Origin: Marsupella aquatica
Lineage: Eukaryota > Marchantiophyta
Length of the DNA stretch: 64,000 bases
NCBI GenBank assembly: GCA_973895155.1
Contig: OZ316895.1
Coordinates: 18,786,001-18,850,000 of the forward strand
Direction of reading: 5' to 3'
The notes below the pieces were generated by a model. That model was given only the letters and a program-made list of their open reading frames with translations. It did no database searches and had not been told where the DNA came from. This document shows, one piece after another, positions 42,795 through 54,478 of this stretch; positions within the stretch are counted from its first letter, which is position 1; each line of letters starts with the position of its first letter. The translations under genes were made by a program, and so were the position numbers.

Positions 42795-43355
42795 CTCCGA
42801 GTTATCAAGTCACTTTGCGAACCATCTTTGACTTTCCCATTCTATTTCTCAGACCATCTTGGAGAGGCTCTCCGAGAAACCAGATCACTTTGCTTCTTGA
42901 GTCTCAAGTTTTTGTTCTATTTTTCAGACCATTTCGGAGAGCCTCTCCAAGATACCAAGTCTTTTTGTTGACCATCTCGGAGAGCCTCTCCAAGATACCA
43001 AGTCTTTTTGTTGACCATCTGGGAGAGCCTCTCCAAGATACCAAGTCTTTTTGTTGACCATCTCGGAGAGCCTCTCTAAGATACCAAGTCTTTTTGTTGA
43101 CCATCTCGGAGAGCCTCTCCAAGATACCAAGTCTTTTTGTTGACCATCTCGGAGAGCCTCTCCAAGATACTAAGTCTTTTTGTTGACCATCTCGGAGAGC
43201 CTCTCCAAGATACCAAGTCTTTTTGTTGACTATCTTGGAGAGCCTTTGTTGACCATCTCGGAGAGCCTCTTTGAGATACCAAGTCACTTTGCAAACCATC
43301 TTCGACTTCCCATTCCATTTCTAAGACCATCTCAGAGAGCCTCTCCTAGATACAA
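42795..43355. repeat. 43-bp tandem array built on the P2 palindrome
   Basis: Units start GACCATCTCGGAGAG at 42927, 42970, 43013, 43056, 43099, 43142 and 43185 (exactly 43 bp apart), with irregular units on both sides. Each unit contains half-site ATCTCGGAGAG, one base, then CTCTCCAAGAT, a near-perfect inverted repeat, followed by ACCAAGTCTTTTTGTTG. The minus-strand open frames across the array are repeat artefacts. Confidence 0.9.
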
Positions 43356-43474
43356 ATACAAAAAATTTGCAAGTGATGCACATCACATTCACTTTTTATA
43401 TATATTATAATGTGTACACAGAAACACTTCATCATTGCTACCTTCTCTAAAGCTAACTCCTATTGGCCACTACT

Positions 43475-44346
43475 TTATTCTGTTATCTGATATGTGCACA
43501 GGTCATAAATAATCTTCTTTTGCAAGTTTCCTACCTGGCTGCCATCAAAACCCATAGGAGCATCTTGACTTATGCACTCTGTATAGTTAAGGATAAATAC
43601 CCCATAATTTACACTATCTTCTTGTGATGGAAGGCCTGACACTAAAGTTCTAGGCCAGTGGTATGCATCTATTGAGGGCATGCCTCTTTGACTTGCTTCA
43701 TCCTCGATGTACCTTGTTAGAGTATACATGAGATATTCATTTCAAGCCTCCCAAAAGTTTCTTGATTTCTCCCAAAGCGAATCTAGGAACAACACCTCTT
43801 TTCCAATTAAATCAATCACTGCCAACACCCAATGCTCCCTGTTTGCCTGGTGGATAGGGACCAATATCTTGTCATAATCAAATATGTTTTCTGTTTGGTC
43901 CATCGAGCAACATTGGCAAAACAGTATATGGACGATGAAAGCAACATGTAGAATGTTGTGATGAAAAATGCACACTTTGGATAGCCTCTTGATCTCCCCC
44001 TAAACTGCAACAAGGCCAAGTATGCATTGATGATATCTGAATGTAGCCATTGAGCTGATGTTCTTCCTTCAGACAAGCATCTCATTGACACCCTGGTCAA
44101 CTTGTAATCTACAAAGTTGAACAATACTTCCTCGTCTAGGAGCTCTGTGGATAGACATGTAGATACTATGTTGGATAATTCTTGAGAGCAGACTACATCA
44201 GCAAATGACCCAGGTATCCGGGTATTCCCACCACGTGCTGCATAGGATTGAACAGCATGGCATGGAATGAACACTCCCTTCTGCGTAAGTTGGAAGGCAA
44301 AATATTTTTGGAGAGAAAGTTTTTGATGCTTCCTCCCATGCTTCAC
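43475..44346 (-). pseudogene. Ulp1-like (C48) cysteine protease gene of P2
   Basis: C-terminal catalytic domain recognised from DYDKILVPIHQANREHWVLAV (catalytic His), VLFLDSLW (Asp) and, downstream, the Q...D.C.GV region. There the sequence reads SVNYGVFIL: the catalytic Cys codon is Tyr (TAT) and the preceding Asp is Asn. A TGA at 43742-43744 and a frameshift near 43960 also disrupt it. The N-terminal part contains LSNIVSTCLSTELLDEE and SDIINAYLALL, as in plant transposon-borne Ulp1 proteins. The family removes SUMO or related modifiers. In elements its role is unclear. Confidence 0.75.
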
Positions 44347-44539
44347 GGACTTTGTCCTTGTCCGATGTGTGTCATTGTTTGGACTCGATGTTCCTGTAGT
44401 GAATTGCCTATTGGTTAAGTAGACAGTTTATGGTAATGGCATAATAATGTGGAACTTCACATTGCTTTTGATCCTCACCATGGCACAATGTAAATTGCAA
44501 ACTATTTACAATAAATGGGTTCTTCAATTCATCATTTAC
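44347..44539. other. Short non-coding stretch between P2 genes
   Basis: No gene seen. It separates the end of the ParB-methyltransferase gene (stop near 44540) from the start of the Ulp1-like gene; both are on minus. Confidence 0.4.
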
Positions 44540-44720
44540 TCACAATCCTGAGCATCCCCACCCTTGCCTTCTGCGGCATCCTCCTCTGAATCAGACTCAA
44601 GGACCAACTTCTTCCGCCCTTCAGGCTTTGTAGTCTCCTTGGCCTCCTCCTCCTTAGTCTCCTCCTTGCCCTCCGCCTTGGTCTTGTTGCCCTGCTATGT
44701 TGAAAGAAGTTTTGACACCT
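44540..44720 (-). pseudogene. P2 ParB-methyltransferase gene, acidic C-terminus
   Basis: The minus frame encodes KEETKEEEAKETTKPEG and then RKKLVLESDSEEDAAEG before a stop. It corresponds to the basic-then-acidic tail (ILNFDSKESESD...) that follows the methyltransferase part in P1 copies. Cut off from the preceding exon by the LINE at 44721. Confidence 0.5.
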
Positions 44721-45660
44721 AAACCAGTCATTCTTTATGGAGCACCAATTTGGGGAGCAGGTGTGTCTAAATCTGGGTGGCAACAGATTGAGGGGCTGCA
44801 AAAGCTATTTCTTGAGATGGAGCTTGGGATCAAGTCACAAACCCCATATACACTTACACTTGCAGAGGCAGGCTTGTTTCCTTTGGAGGTGGAGGCACTC
44901 TTCCACACACTCAAATACATCATGCGTGTAAGAGAGTTGGAGGAAAACAGATTTCCTTTTCATGCCTTGCGCTCATCTTCAGCTAAAGGGTGGTATGCAG
45001 ATGTGTGCAGGTGGGCCCATGCTTGGGATTTTCCTGAACATGAATGGCCAACACACCCAACCAAGCTAAGAGCAAAACTTGAGCAAAAGGCTTTGCACAA
45101 ACTTTGGCATGAACCTAGCCCACGGCAGCAATACTACATGAGAGATGTGAACCCCATGAAGAAATATCGAGAACAAGAATACTTATCTAGCACTATCTCA
45201 GTACAACTTAGACAACTTATTGCTCAGTATAGACTAAGCTCACACCACCTTGAAGTAGAACAAGGGAGATGGAAGGATATTGACAGGAAAAAGAGGGTTT
45301 GTCAACTATGTGATAGCTCTAGTATAGAGAATGAATATCATGTATTCATTGCTTGCAAGTTTTATGAGGGGGTTAGGATGGCATCTCAAATCTTGGTGAA
45401 AGATTTGTATGCATTGTTTGGTCTGCCCCCTCAGCAACTTGGAAGATATATCTTTGCGGTGGATAGGGAAAGGAGAATAGGTTTGGAAAATCTTTCAGGG
45501 CTCTCTAGGTCCATAGTTTCTTTGAGGACATAGTTGTCCTCTTCTGAGCAATCTCTTTTGGTTGCTCTTTTCTTTGATTGCATTGTACTTTACTTTTTGT
45601 GGCAGCTCCTTTGACTTTCATGGTCCCGGAGCTTATAATACATTACCATTACCATTACCA
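44721..45660 (+). mobile_element. 5'-truncated LINE fragment in P2
   Basis: Matches the LINE from KPVILYGAPIWG of ORF2 to the tail, ORF2 frame open to 45533 and nearly identical to the 17310 copy. Ends with ATTACC units at 45641-45660. It has a single GGGCTCTCTAGGTCCAT unit. It separates the methyltransferase motif I exon from the acidic tail. Confidence 0.92.
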
Positions 45661-45960
45661 CTGGAGCTGCTGAGTCACCAAAGTAGTCATGCGCTTCCAT
45701 CCCAAATACTAGTCGCCCACAATTATTGGCAGTTTTGTAGATAGCACCAAAGTGGACATTCCAAGAAAATATGATACTGCCGAGACTGGTGATGTGCTCT
45801 GTGATGCATTGCAATGTTGTAGGCGATAAGGTACCCGCCAATTTGTCTCACTGCATCATCTTCCTTTGTAAAATTGGATAGAGCATTGCTCTTTGCTGGG
45901 CACAGATCACCAGTAATTGACTTCATATGTACCTTTGGGAGGGTCACCTATATACCTTTC
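45661..45960 (-). pseudogene. P2 ParB-methyltransferase gene, motif I exon
   Basis: Minus frame GTLSPTTLQCITEHITSLG then IIFSWNVHFGAIYKTANNCGR and LVFGMEAHDYF aligns position by position with GRLTVGFMQSVIEIISCLGDIVIDW...SFVARDYCGRFVVGVEGRTEFV of P1 copy C. The glycine-rich SAM-binding loop (GSGS in P1 copy B) is not preserved. Frame is broken upstream of GTLS. It continues, across P1 copy C, from the exon ending at 58269. Confidence 0.55.
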
Positions 45961-46065
45961 ATGGCAAATATATCCAAATGCAAATATTGAGCTTGTCACA
46001 TCACGCAAAATATATTTGCACTTGTTAGCAACACTAATTGCTCTACTTTTGACAATGGTCCTACC

Positions 46066-46189
46066 TATGTTGGAGAGGCTCTCCAAGATGGATCCTACCT
46101 ATCTTAGAGAAGTTCTCTGAGATCCATGCTCCCTATCTCAAAGAGGCTCTCCAAGATGGATCTTCCCTATCTCAGAGAGGGTCTCCCAT
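46066..46189. repeat. P2 palindromes in an intron, left of P1 copy C
   Basis: Four palindromes or variants at about 46071, 46101, 46135 and 46168, within intronic DNA of the P2 ParB-methyltransferase gene. Confidence 0.7.
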
Positions 46190-46610
46190 ATCAGGAAAGT
46201 TTTACTATTATCAGCAATGTTTTTACTCACATCAGGAAAAACATTCACAGAATTGTCATCCTCCGTACTGTTGCGAGCAATTAACACCAATAAAAAACAT
46301 TCAAAAATGCCATGAAAAGTGGAGTGCCAAGTCTCTCCAACCACTTAAAAGAGTGTTAAAAACCAATTTTTATAAAAAACGGGGCACTGCCCTAACCTCA
46401 AAAGGATCATTTTGAGAAAAATATGTAAATAATACTAGCGCCAAGCGCTAGCAATAATCCAACCCTATTTTACAAAACCAAATATTGTCTAATACACTCA
46501 TTCTCAATAAGCTTCTATATATGATAATGCCGTTGGAAAACGACAAAGTACTGACCAATTTAACGTAAACTACACAATAGACACCTCTTTAAATACTACC
46601 CTAAACTTTG
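46190..46610. other. Left flank of P1 copy C
   Basis: No gene. TCAGGAAA / TATCAGCAATG / ACATCAGGAAAAAC repeats near 46190-46250 match P1 subterminal sequence. One palindrome variant (TAGCGCCAAGCGCTA) at 46436-46450. Confidence 0.55.
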
Positions 46611-49600
46611 TCATTCCAACAAGAGACGTATTTCTCCAACGGTGAGTATAGGCTGACTCGACAACGTTGATTCTTGAAGGTCCAGTTTGAAAACATTCTT
46701 ATAAATCCAATACAGATGTTTGCAAGGCAAGAAGGGTTTGCGGTGGGCATGACGATGATAGAAATCTTTGCAAGAACAGCACGGGAAGCAGCAAATCTGA
46801 ACCCAATAGGCAATGACAGAGTGGTGACCAATGTGTGTTTGGATGCAAAATTGTTTGCCCCATCCATTTCTTGTCGCAACATCCCTGGAACAAATTATTT
46901 TCATTTCTTCTTTCTCAGCTGCCTCAATCTTCTTATAGTGCGATTTAGTAAGATGCACTCTCTATAGGCACGTCCTCCCGTTTCGAGATAAATAGCAAAT
47001 TGTCGACTGAAGTAGATTGATCCTTTTCGGGAAAACATTGACATTGATTTGAAGATCTAGTCCACTTGGTGCATTTCTTACACGATCACCTTCACCTCCG
47101 ATTGATATTCCGTTGTCCTTCAGAAACTCTACCTCCACAGTAGAAAGATTTGTAGTCAATGCAATGAGCAAGTGATCACAAGGAGGCGGAACATTCACCA
47201 CACCTTTTTGAGGACGACTTCTATAACAAACATTATTTGGACAGAACCAGATCAGTTCTGGATGTGGTTCCCCTCTAAAAATTTGCGCTGCTCGAACTGC
47301 GATACCAACAACTCCGTTTGACGTCCGGTAGCCTACTTTCTTCAATTGATATCTACATTCGTCACGATCTCCATGTCTGCCAAGGGATCCATTGCACACT
47401 GGGCCAGCACCATGCTTCGAAGTTCTCCTAATATGCCATGCTCCAGAAGGAACATTGGACTCCAACACGGACGGGGTTACTTCTTCAATAACATGTACTG
47501 GGGGCGTGATTGGAGTTGCAGATGACATCGGAGGAGGAGGTGTCCGCTCTTCAAGACTAGCTGAAACATCGCTCTCTGAAATATTGACGACTACACTCTC
47601 TTGGGGACCTGGTTTAGAAGGAATCGCTGAGAATTTCGTTCTATTGAGATTTCTTCGCTTCAAACCTCGGGTGTTTGGGGTTGTAATGAGGATAGTGTCA
47701 TGCCTGTGGGAGTCCTCCACAGAGACATTTCCAGTAGCATGTCCCTTCCTCTTTACTGACCGGGTATGTACATCCCCGTTCAAAGGGGAATTCCTTTCCA
47801 AATCGAATTCAGCCGTATTGGAAAGGAAAAGGTTTGAAGCTTCTTCAAACAGACGCGGGGAACCCACTAGATTTGCAGAGCGGAAAGCCAGCTCAAACAC
47901 AGTTGGACCATTCCCTCTGTTGAATCCTCTCTTGTAAGCCGTATAGGCTGCAATTTGAGAGATTGCTCTATTCTGGTCGGTTTCACACCCTTCAAAGACT
48001 CCAACCTTCTTCTTTGTTTGCCAGGCAATCATCGATGCGTGAGACGACTCAGATCCACCACAATTTGGAATCATTGCCGCTTCTTCTGCACTCTTGCTCT
48101 GCAGAATTCATCCGATAAGGTTAGATTTAGGAGTTGAATAGCACCAGGCGCTAGCCAATGAACACATAGAAATAATAGCAGATGTAATCATTTTGAACCT
48201 GTATGAGTAGCGCCAGGCGCTAGCCAATGAACACATAGACACAATAGCATATGTAATCACTTTGAACATGTATGAGTAGCGCCAGGCGCTGACCAACAAT
48301 TGTTTAGAATACTTACCAATCGAATAAAGTTTCCCCATTGGCGCCATCGGACAACCCACCATGAAATCCAACCTTGCAACATTCGTAATTTACCAGGATA
48401 ACAATTTCTTGCCCTCCACCAAGAATCAATTTCTCTAGAAATATGATATGCCTCGATAAATGACTTTGCATTCCGCAACCTATCCCATAAGGCACGATGT
48501 TCACTTTGCTTTCCCTCAGGAATGCCTTCAATTGAGTGTCTCCGAAATGACTGGAAGAAGTGAAATGCATTTGATCGCTCACGTTTGGGATCAGGAAGTC
48601 CCCCAAAGAACACATTCCTCACAGCATTCCAACCAGCTTGAGCATTGTCCGCCATAAAACCATGAATGTGGACATCGTGAAGACTGTTCTCATCAGCCAC
48701 CTCCAACATTAAACGCCAAGCCCTCTCAAGGGATTTTGTATCTTCTGCTCGCAACTTGCAAGTGAATATCGTGCAAAGTGCACGATAGTTATGGTCATAA
48801 ACATGTACACTAAACGTAAGCCAATCCTTTGTCATTCGGTGCATCACATCAAAACTTACCCATGGACCCTCAAGAGGCCCTCCGGGACTCATCTGTCGAA
48901 GAAGATCCAGACCACAGCCTTCACCCTTAGTGGACATCTTGAAAATGTGTGCACTCTCATCTCGAGACCCTTGTCCCGGCAACAAGAACCTTTGCAAAAA
49001 TGGGAATGCAATGTTCTTCTACATGCTTACCAGAAATTCCAATTCACCTCTTCCTTTCTGGTCTTGACGGATACTCCTCAGAAGGTTCACAAATTTCTGA
49101 GGTGTTGAGATGACTTGAAGAGATTCAAAAATCTTGGTCTCCTCTATTGGGATCATGTCTTGAACTGATGACTCACACATTGGCTTAAAAAGAGACCCGG
49201 TGATGGTGTTCTTCATACCCGCCGTAGTTGCACGTGGATTCAAAGTCAAACCTTGTTCCATGTGCATCTTTGAAACTTTCTCTGCCTCTCTTGAAAAAAC
49301 TTGCTTGCTCGGATGGTTATGATGTCCAATGTGAATGGCAAGCCGCGACATATGCTTAGCAGACTCGGCATCAACTTTGGAAGATGCGTACATGTAGAAC
49401 ATCATTGCTAGACAGGACTCAACACAAAATGGGCGCTCCCAACAATAATGACAGACAATCCCACCCTCAGGAATGATTTGCTCGACTACGTGCGGTCCAG
49501 AAATCTTAGGAACTCTTGCCCAAAACTTTGCATTCCTCCTTTTATGTTCGGCCCAGAACTGACATGAATTGTTACGACATTCCAGGGAACCCGTGCAAAA

Positions 49601-50281
49601 GACTTTCCCAAAATCCCACACCTTTTTTGGGAGAACATTTGTGGAAGTCGTGACAATCCAAGTCCAATAGTAGCAGTCCTTGCCGCGATCAATGTCCCGG
49701 AGGCGTTCACCTTTTGAGCAAACTCCAACAACTGGAGACAGTTCAAAAACAATATTCCCATTGTACGTGCCAGGCAAGCTTGATACTTGCTCAAATCGGT
49801 AATCGTTCCTTCGCATGAATCTTGAGATCTCACTCTAGCCTTTTGATTGTAGAATTGCATCAAGAGCACTCCTCCGGTACACAACTGACTCGGTCGTCCG
49901 CCCATGGACAGTCTCCACTTTCACGTTGTTATGAGGAAGACAGAGCTTCGCCAAATCTTCATCATCGCTACTATTTGAAAGGTCAATCAAATCGACTTTC
50001 AACTTCCCCTTTGAGGAGGATGGTACCTCAAATTTTCCCAAACTAACGATGTCATACTTCACCCCACCGCACAACCTCCAATACCAAACTCCTTCAATGA
50101 AATAAACATCAACCACCACTTCCTCTCCCGAGATAACTATTCGCTGTATGCTTTCCCTAGGAATTCCAAACCTGGTGGCAAGATATTCCTCAGAAATTTC
50201 ATCATTTTTCTTAGGATCGACGAGAAGGATTGTCACAAGGTCGCCAGGCGGACAGCAAGAAATTACAATTCATGAATCCAT
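46611..50281 (-). pseudogene. P1 MULE-type transposase, copy C
   Basis: Best-preserved transposase of the three. Start at 50281 by alignment with copy B. Landmarks: VVYRRSALDAIL, DCYYWTWIVTT, Cys clusters, AIHIGHHNHPS (C2HH finger), PWVSFDVMHRMTKDW (first Asp), HGFMADNAQAGWNAV (second Asp) with FHFFQSFRRH, then an intron (donor near 48318, acceptor near 48105) holding three palindromes, SAEEAAMIPNC, LKRRNLN, WFCPNNVCYRSRP, and the SWIM finger CCSCKDF...LPCKHLYW near 46730-46790. Stops: TGA soon after the start, TAG near 49833 and TAG near 49020, plus a frameshift near 46960. The DDE fold plus SWIM and HNH-type fingers support the MULE class. Confidence 0.75.
48139..48291. repeat. Three palindromes at exact 69-bp spacing in the transposase intron
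   Basis: Palindromes at 48139-48153 (one CpG changed to CpA), 48208-48222 and 48277-48291, each within a 69-bp tandem unit. The unit repeats CCAATGAACACATAGA and ATGTAATCA words. Confidence 0.9.
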
Positions 50282-51146
50282 TGGAAATGGCGTACAGAAA
50301 TGTGAGGCTACATAAATTCATTTGTGCTGAATAAAACCGTTATGAATACGACAAAGTGACCTATTGGCAATGAATGCTTGTCGTTTTCTAACGGAATTAC
50401 ACATGTCAGCACCTACCAAGAAAAGCTTATTGATCAAAATTTGAACATAAATTTCAAGACACACAAATAATAGTGCCTGGCGCTAAGTAAGTGAGATGAA
50501 AACTTCAGGCTCCATATGCACATAGTGATGTATGGTTTGACAAGCATCATCTCAGATGACACGATTGTCCAAGTTCCCTTTGATAGCACCAGGCGCTAGC
50601 AAATATGTATCATGCATATCTGGTCCGTAACGGTAACTCCCAACGCTAGCGCCAGGCGCTATCAAAGGTGTACTCGATAATCAAATGGTAACTTTAACGG
50701 TTGTCAGGTTAATGTTTATTAGCGCCCGACGCTAGTAAACTATTCAAAAAGAAATGGTCTGTTCTCAAAGGAATATTATCTTCCGTGTAAATATATGAGA
50801 GGATAAAGAGACCATAACCGCATCTCCCTATGATAGCGCCAGGCGCTAACAAAACTTTGAGTCAATTTTTGAAGGTTCCAGACTGTAATATTTTACTAGC
50901 GCCTGGTGTCCAACGTCCCCCGACTCACATGCCGCCAGAGGTCCAGTCGTCGTACATTTAGGGTACTTTGCTTCCTTTGGAATTGTTCCTGCTGAGGCAG
51001 ATTCTTCTCATTTGCGTTGGTGTCGTTGAGGGATGCGTGTAAGGAGAATCCGCACGATTAAGCGTACAAACTCCCAAACTAACTCTCGTACAAAATGAAA
51101 TTGAACGGGAAAAATCTCTGCATCGCAATTGGGAGAGTATATCAAA
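50282..51146. promoter_or_regulatory. Divergent promoter region of P1 copy C with six palindromes
   Basis: Lies between transposase start (50281) and ParB-methyltransferase start (51147). Palindromes or variants at 50471, 50584, 50647, 50720, 50834 and 50897; two pairs are 63 bp apart. Copy B also has six in the same position, though the sequences between the sites differ. Confidence 0.7.
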
Positions 51147-53107
51147 ATGGGATCTGGGTCGCCAAACCATTCCCAGTCCTTAGAGTCATCGTATTCCAGT
51201 TGTGTTTCAAGTCGAAGAGTAACTCAATCCATAGCGCAATATCCTCTCAGTCAAGTTGAGCTTCCTTGTCCAAAACCGAGGCAATTGAAAATGGAACATG
51301 TTGGTGAGTTTGCCATTTAGAATGTCGATGACATTGAGAAATCGGTGGTCAATGTCATTGAAAAGCACGTGATGTCATTTGGAGTTGATGCAAATGGGTT
51401 ACCAAAGGAGCCTCCAAGAATTCCTTTATGTCATCTTGTTCACATGGAGGTTGTGCGCACTCTTCAGAGGAACAGTCAATCGATTGAGAAGCTGAAGGAC
51501 TCGTTTCGGACATCTGGATACAATTCGTCCATTGGCATGCGCTTTTTTGTTCAGCCATCCAACGTTGAAGGTAATCCGCAAATTTGTACAAATGAAATTT
51601 TGGGCACTTGGGATCCTCTTTAGATCATGGAGAACCAATTGTTCGAAGCGGAATGTGAATCAGACCCCGCTTTCCACGTCCTCAAGGACAAAATGTTCTA
51701 TGTTTTTTATGGAAATTATCGGCTGTTTTCGTGGACTCAAGTCAAAAATGAGAGTCCAGAGAATCCTAAGTATCATCCTCGCGTGCAATGCACAATTTTC
51801 AAAGGAGACAAGGCATCAATCATCAAGATTGAGGCAACGATGCATATTGTTAACCAGTGAGTTTTCTTTCACCACCGACTACTCTTCCCAATTTTGATTG
51901 TTTCCCTTTGACAATTTCTCCCTTTTTTCAGGTTGTATTGTTAGGTTAGCGCCAGGCGCTATTTCTAATGTCCTAATTTTCATAGGACGGGACAGGCAGT
52001 GGTAGAGTCTTCTTGGATTTTGGATGCGGACAGAATCAGGAGGATTTTGGCTCATGATCTTGAGTACTACAAACCCATAATTGATGAGGCAAATTATGCA
52101 AAATTTGAGAAGATAAGGAAAGGAACCCGAAAGGGTTTGTGGTTTACCAAGAAGATGCCGATGGAGGTGTTGGTATACATCTTGTGTGAAAACAAGATCA
52201 AATCATACTCGCAGCAATTTCAGGTGATGACGAACCAGGCGAGCAGTTCCGGCGCTCCATGGTTGGTCGAAGAGACGAATCTTTGTCACAGTCAGATGAT
52301 GAAGGAAGCCACTAAGGAGTGGACTGTGAAAACTCCGAAGCTCACTTCCTTGCTGAGCCCAGAGTTTGAAGATTTCATGGACACTTGCGCTGAGATGTAT
52401 TGTCTTACAGATCGACTCAAACGTGTAAAGGTCCCTGAAGCTGTATTCTGCACTACGGATAGAGCTCGCTTGTTCACTGCCAATTCGGCATTAGATCCAA
52501 AATTGCAAAGTACATTGCTTGTTGCACATTGTACTCCCGAGTTATGGAAACAATTTTTCCATCCGCTCGGAGTATCGGACGACCCCGTGAAGTAGTGGTG
52601 CCACACCTGGCATGTTTGGAACACGATTGAGGGGATAGCAATTGCTCTCCTTGAGGCATGTTTGAAGGAGCTATGGGTTCATGCACCAAACAACGTCTTA
52701 CAACACTCGGTGGAGAACTGATTTCCTTTGAGAAGTTGAAGGCTTTGATTGTAGATGATTTTAGAAAGCATGGGGATTCCGTAAGGGCCAAGTTTTTCAA
52801 CACTATTTGGGATTCCAAGTACGCTAACAAGGAGGATTTGAGTGAAGTGAACTGCAAGAGAGCCAAGAGATATTTGTATCAATACTATGTGAAAATGGAG
52901 AGAAGACACCCAAGCTATTTATGGGCTTATCCTGGTGCCTTCCAGAAATGGGCCGTTGTGAATATGAGGTCCGAAGCGTCTGGAGACTTTCTTGGGTACA
53001 CCATGTACCCACCGGAGGGAAAGTTTTCCCCAAGGAAAATGGCAAAGTGGGAGGTTTTGCATTGTCCGTGGTATCTTGACACAGACAAGTGGAATTCACT
53101 GTTTGAT

Positions 53108-53351
53108 CTCGGGGGGGTCACTATATGAAGGGTCATACATCACGTGCGATGGTTTGGGTCATTTATGACCCCCCTAAGTCACTTTCTAGAAAGTTATACA
53201 ACATCAATCATGTGATGACAGTATGCATTTTGCAATTAAACAACCCTATATTTCCATAGAAGACTTAATAAGTCTTCCGCCAAAACCATTTAAATGACCC
53301 TATATTTCATCGCACATGATATGCCACTTCCATGGAAGTGACCCCCCCGAG
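53108..53351. mobile_element. MITE with CTCGGGGGGG ends in the P1 copy C gene
   Basis: 244 bp; perfect terminal inverted repeat CTCGGGGGGGTCACT plus a second inverted block around ATCACGTGCGATG. TGTTTGAT flanks both sides (53100-53107 and 53352-53359). Removing it restores the frame FDETEKDAFHK, which matches FGDTEKDAFHK in copy B. Related in structure to the MITE at 14769-15055. Confidence 0.93.
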
Positions 53352-54385
53352 TGTTTGATGAGACAGAGAAAGATGCTTTTCACAAGTTATCAAAGAATTT
53401 GGAGCCCAGAAACATTTTGTCAGAGATGAAGCAGGGAATTGATGCCGAGATTGATCTCTCGGCGATAGAGCTCCAGCGGATTTGTGAGATGCAAGTCGTC
53501 CAAGTTGCAAGGAGTCAAAAACCAAGAGCAAAACCCAAGCAAGAAACCACCCCAAGTGGATCTCAAAAAGAGACCAAAAAAAGTGAGTTCCTAATTTTGT
53601 AGCTTCAAATATTTGTAATTGTCAATGTTTTATTTGGCTAGCGCCAGGCGTTGTTATTAATGTAACAATTTCTCTAGCAGGATCTCGGAAATCAGATGCG
53701 GGGTTGGTGTCGGGTAATGCTTTAACTGCAACTCCAGAGCCCTCTCGTGACAACAGTCTTGGGAAGGATGAGGATCCGCCAGTGGACGCCACGAGCACTA
53801 GGAAGAAGAAGAAACGTTGCATTTCTACTTCTGGTGGGTCTCACAGGGAAACACTTGCGGCGACTGGTTTACAGAGGAATGTGGGGGACTTCAAGGGGAA
53901 TAAAACCAGGCACACATTCGTGGGGTCTACCTTGGCAAAGTTCTACGATAGTGTGTTTCAGAGGGAAGAGAAGCCATCTTTGGTTTCTCAGGTAGAGGCC
54001 CGGGGAAAGAATCATGTGAAGACGGGTTCTCGGTCGAAGGGGGTTATTAGAGGTGAAAAAGTTAGGGCATTTGGTGTCAATGCAGGATTTCTATATTTGC
54101 CTACCGGATTGAGGCCATCACTTTTTGAGAAGAAAGTCCCAAAATGGAATGTGCAAGACCACTCTCTCCCTGGGGCTTTCTTTAGCGCAATGGACCCTTT
54201 CCTATCGGACGATGGACTTCTGGCTATTCTTCACACTGGAGAATATGACCAGATTTTGGAAGTGATATCTGCATGCCAGCAGTCGCAAAAAGTTTGACTG
54301 TATTGCATCGTATACAGTTGTCATGGGGTTTCCTATGTATAAACCTAAGTCTGACACTCAGGTAATTAATGACATCCATTTTGGC

Positions 54386-54478
54386 CAGCGCTAGGCGCTA
54401 ATCTTGTATATCATTCATTTTGGCCAGCGCTAGGCGCTAATCTTGTATATCGTTCATTTTGGCCAGCGCCAGGCCCTA
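54386..54478. repeat. Three palindromes at exact 39-bp spacing in a ParB-methyltransferase intron
   Basis: Variants CAGCGCTAGGCGCTA at 54386 and 54425, and CAGCGCCAGGCCCTA at 54464, each preceded by TTTTGGC. A local tandem duplication centred on the palindrome. Confidence 0.9.

Larger units (their letters stand above)
42790..46189 (-). mobile_element. P2 element, downstream part
   Basis: Carries the P2 palindrome array, the Ulp1-type gene and the C-terminal exons of the P2 ParB-methyltransferase gene. It continues at 58269, since P1 copy C (46190-58268) is inserted in that gene. P2 ends and duplication are not identified. Assignment as a MULE rests on its gene similarity to P1 and on the Ulp1 gene, which some MULEs carry. 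Confidence 0.6.

Noticed and set aside
42904-43330. Minus-strand open frames encoding repeated SWRGSPRWSTKRLG-type peptides
   Set aside because: They are read-through of the 43-bp palindrome array; 43 is not a multiple of three and all frames are repeat-driven.
42795-43355. A CRISPR-like array
   Set aside because: Units are directly tandem without unique spacers, and the context is a eukaryotic transposon.
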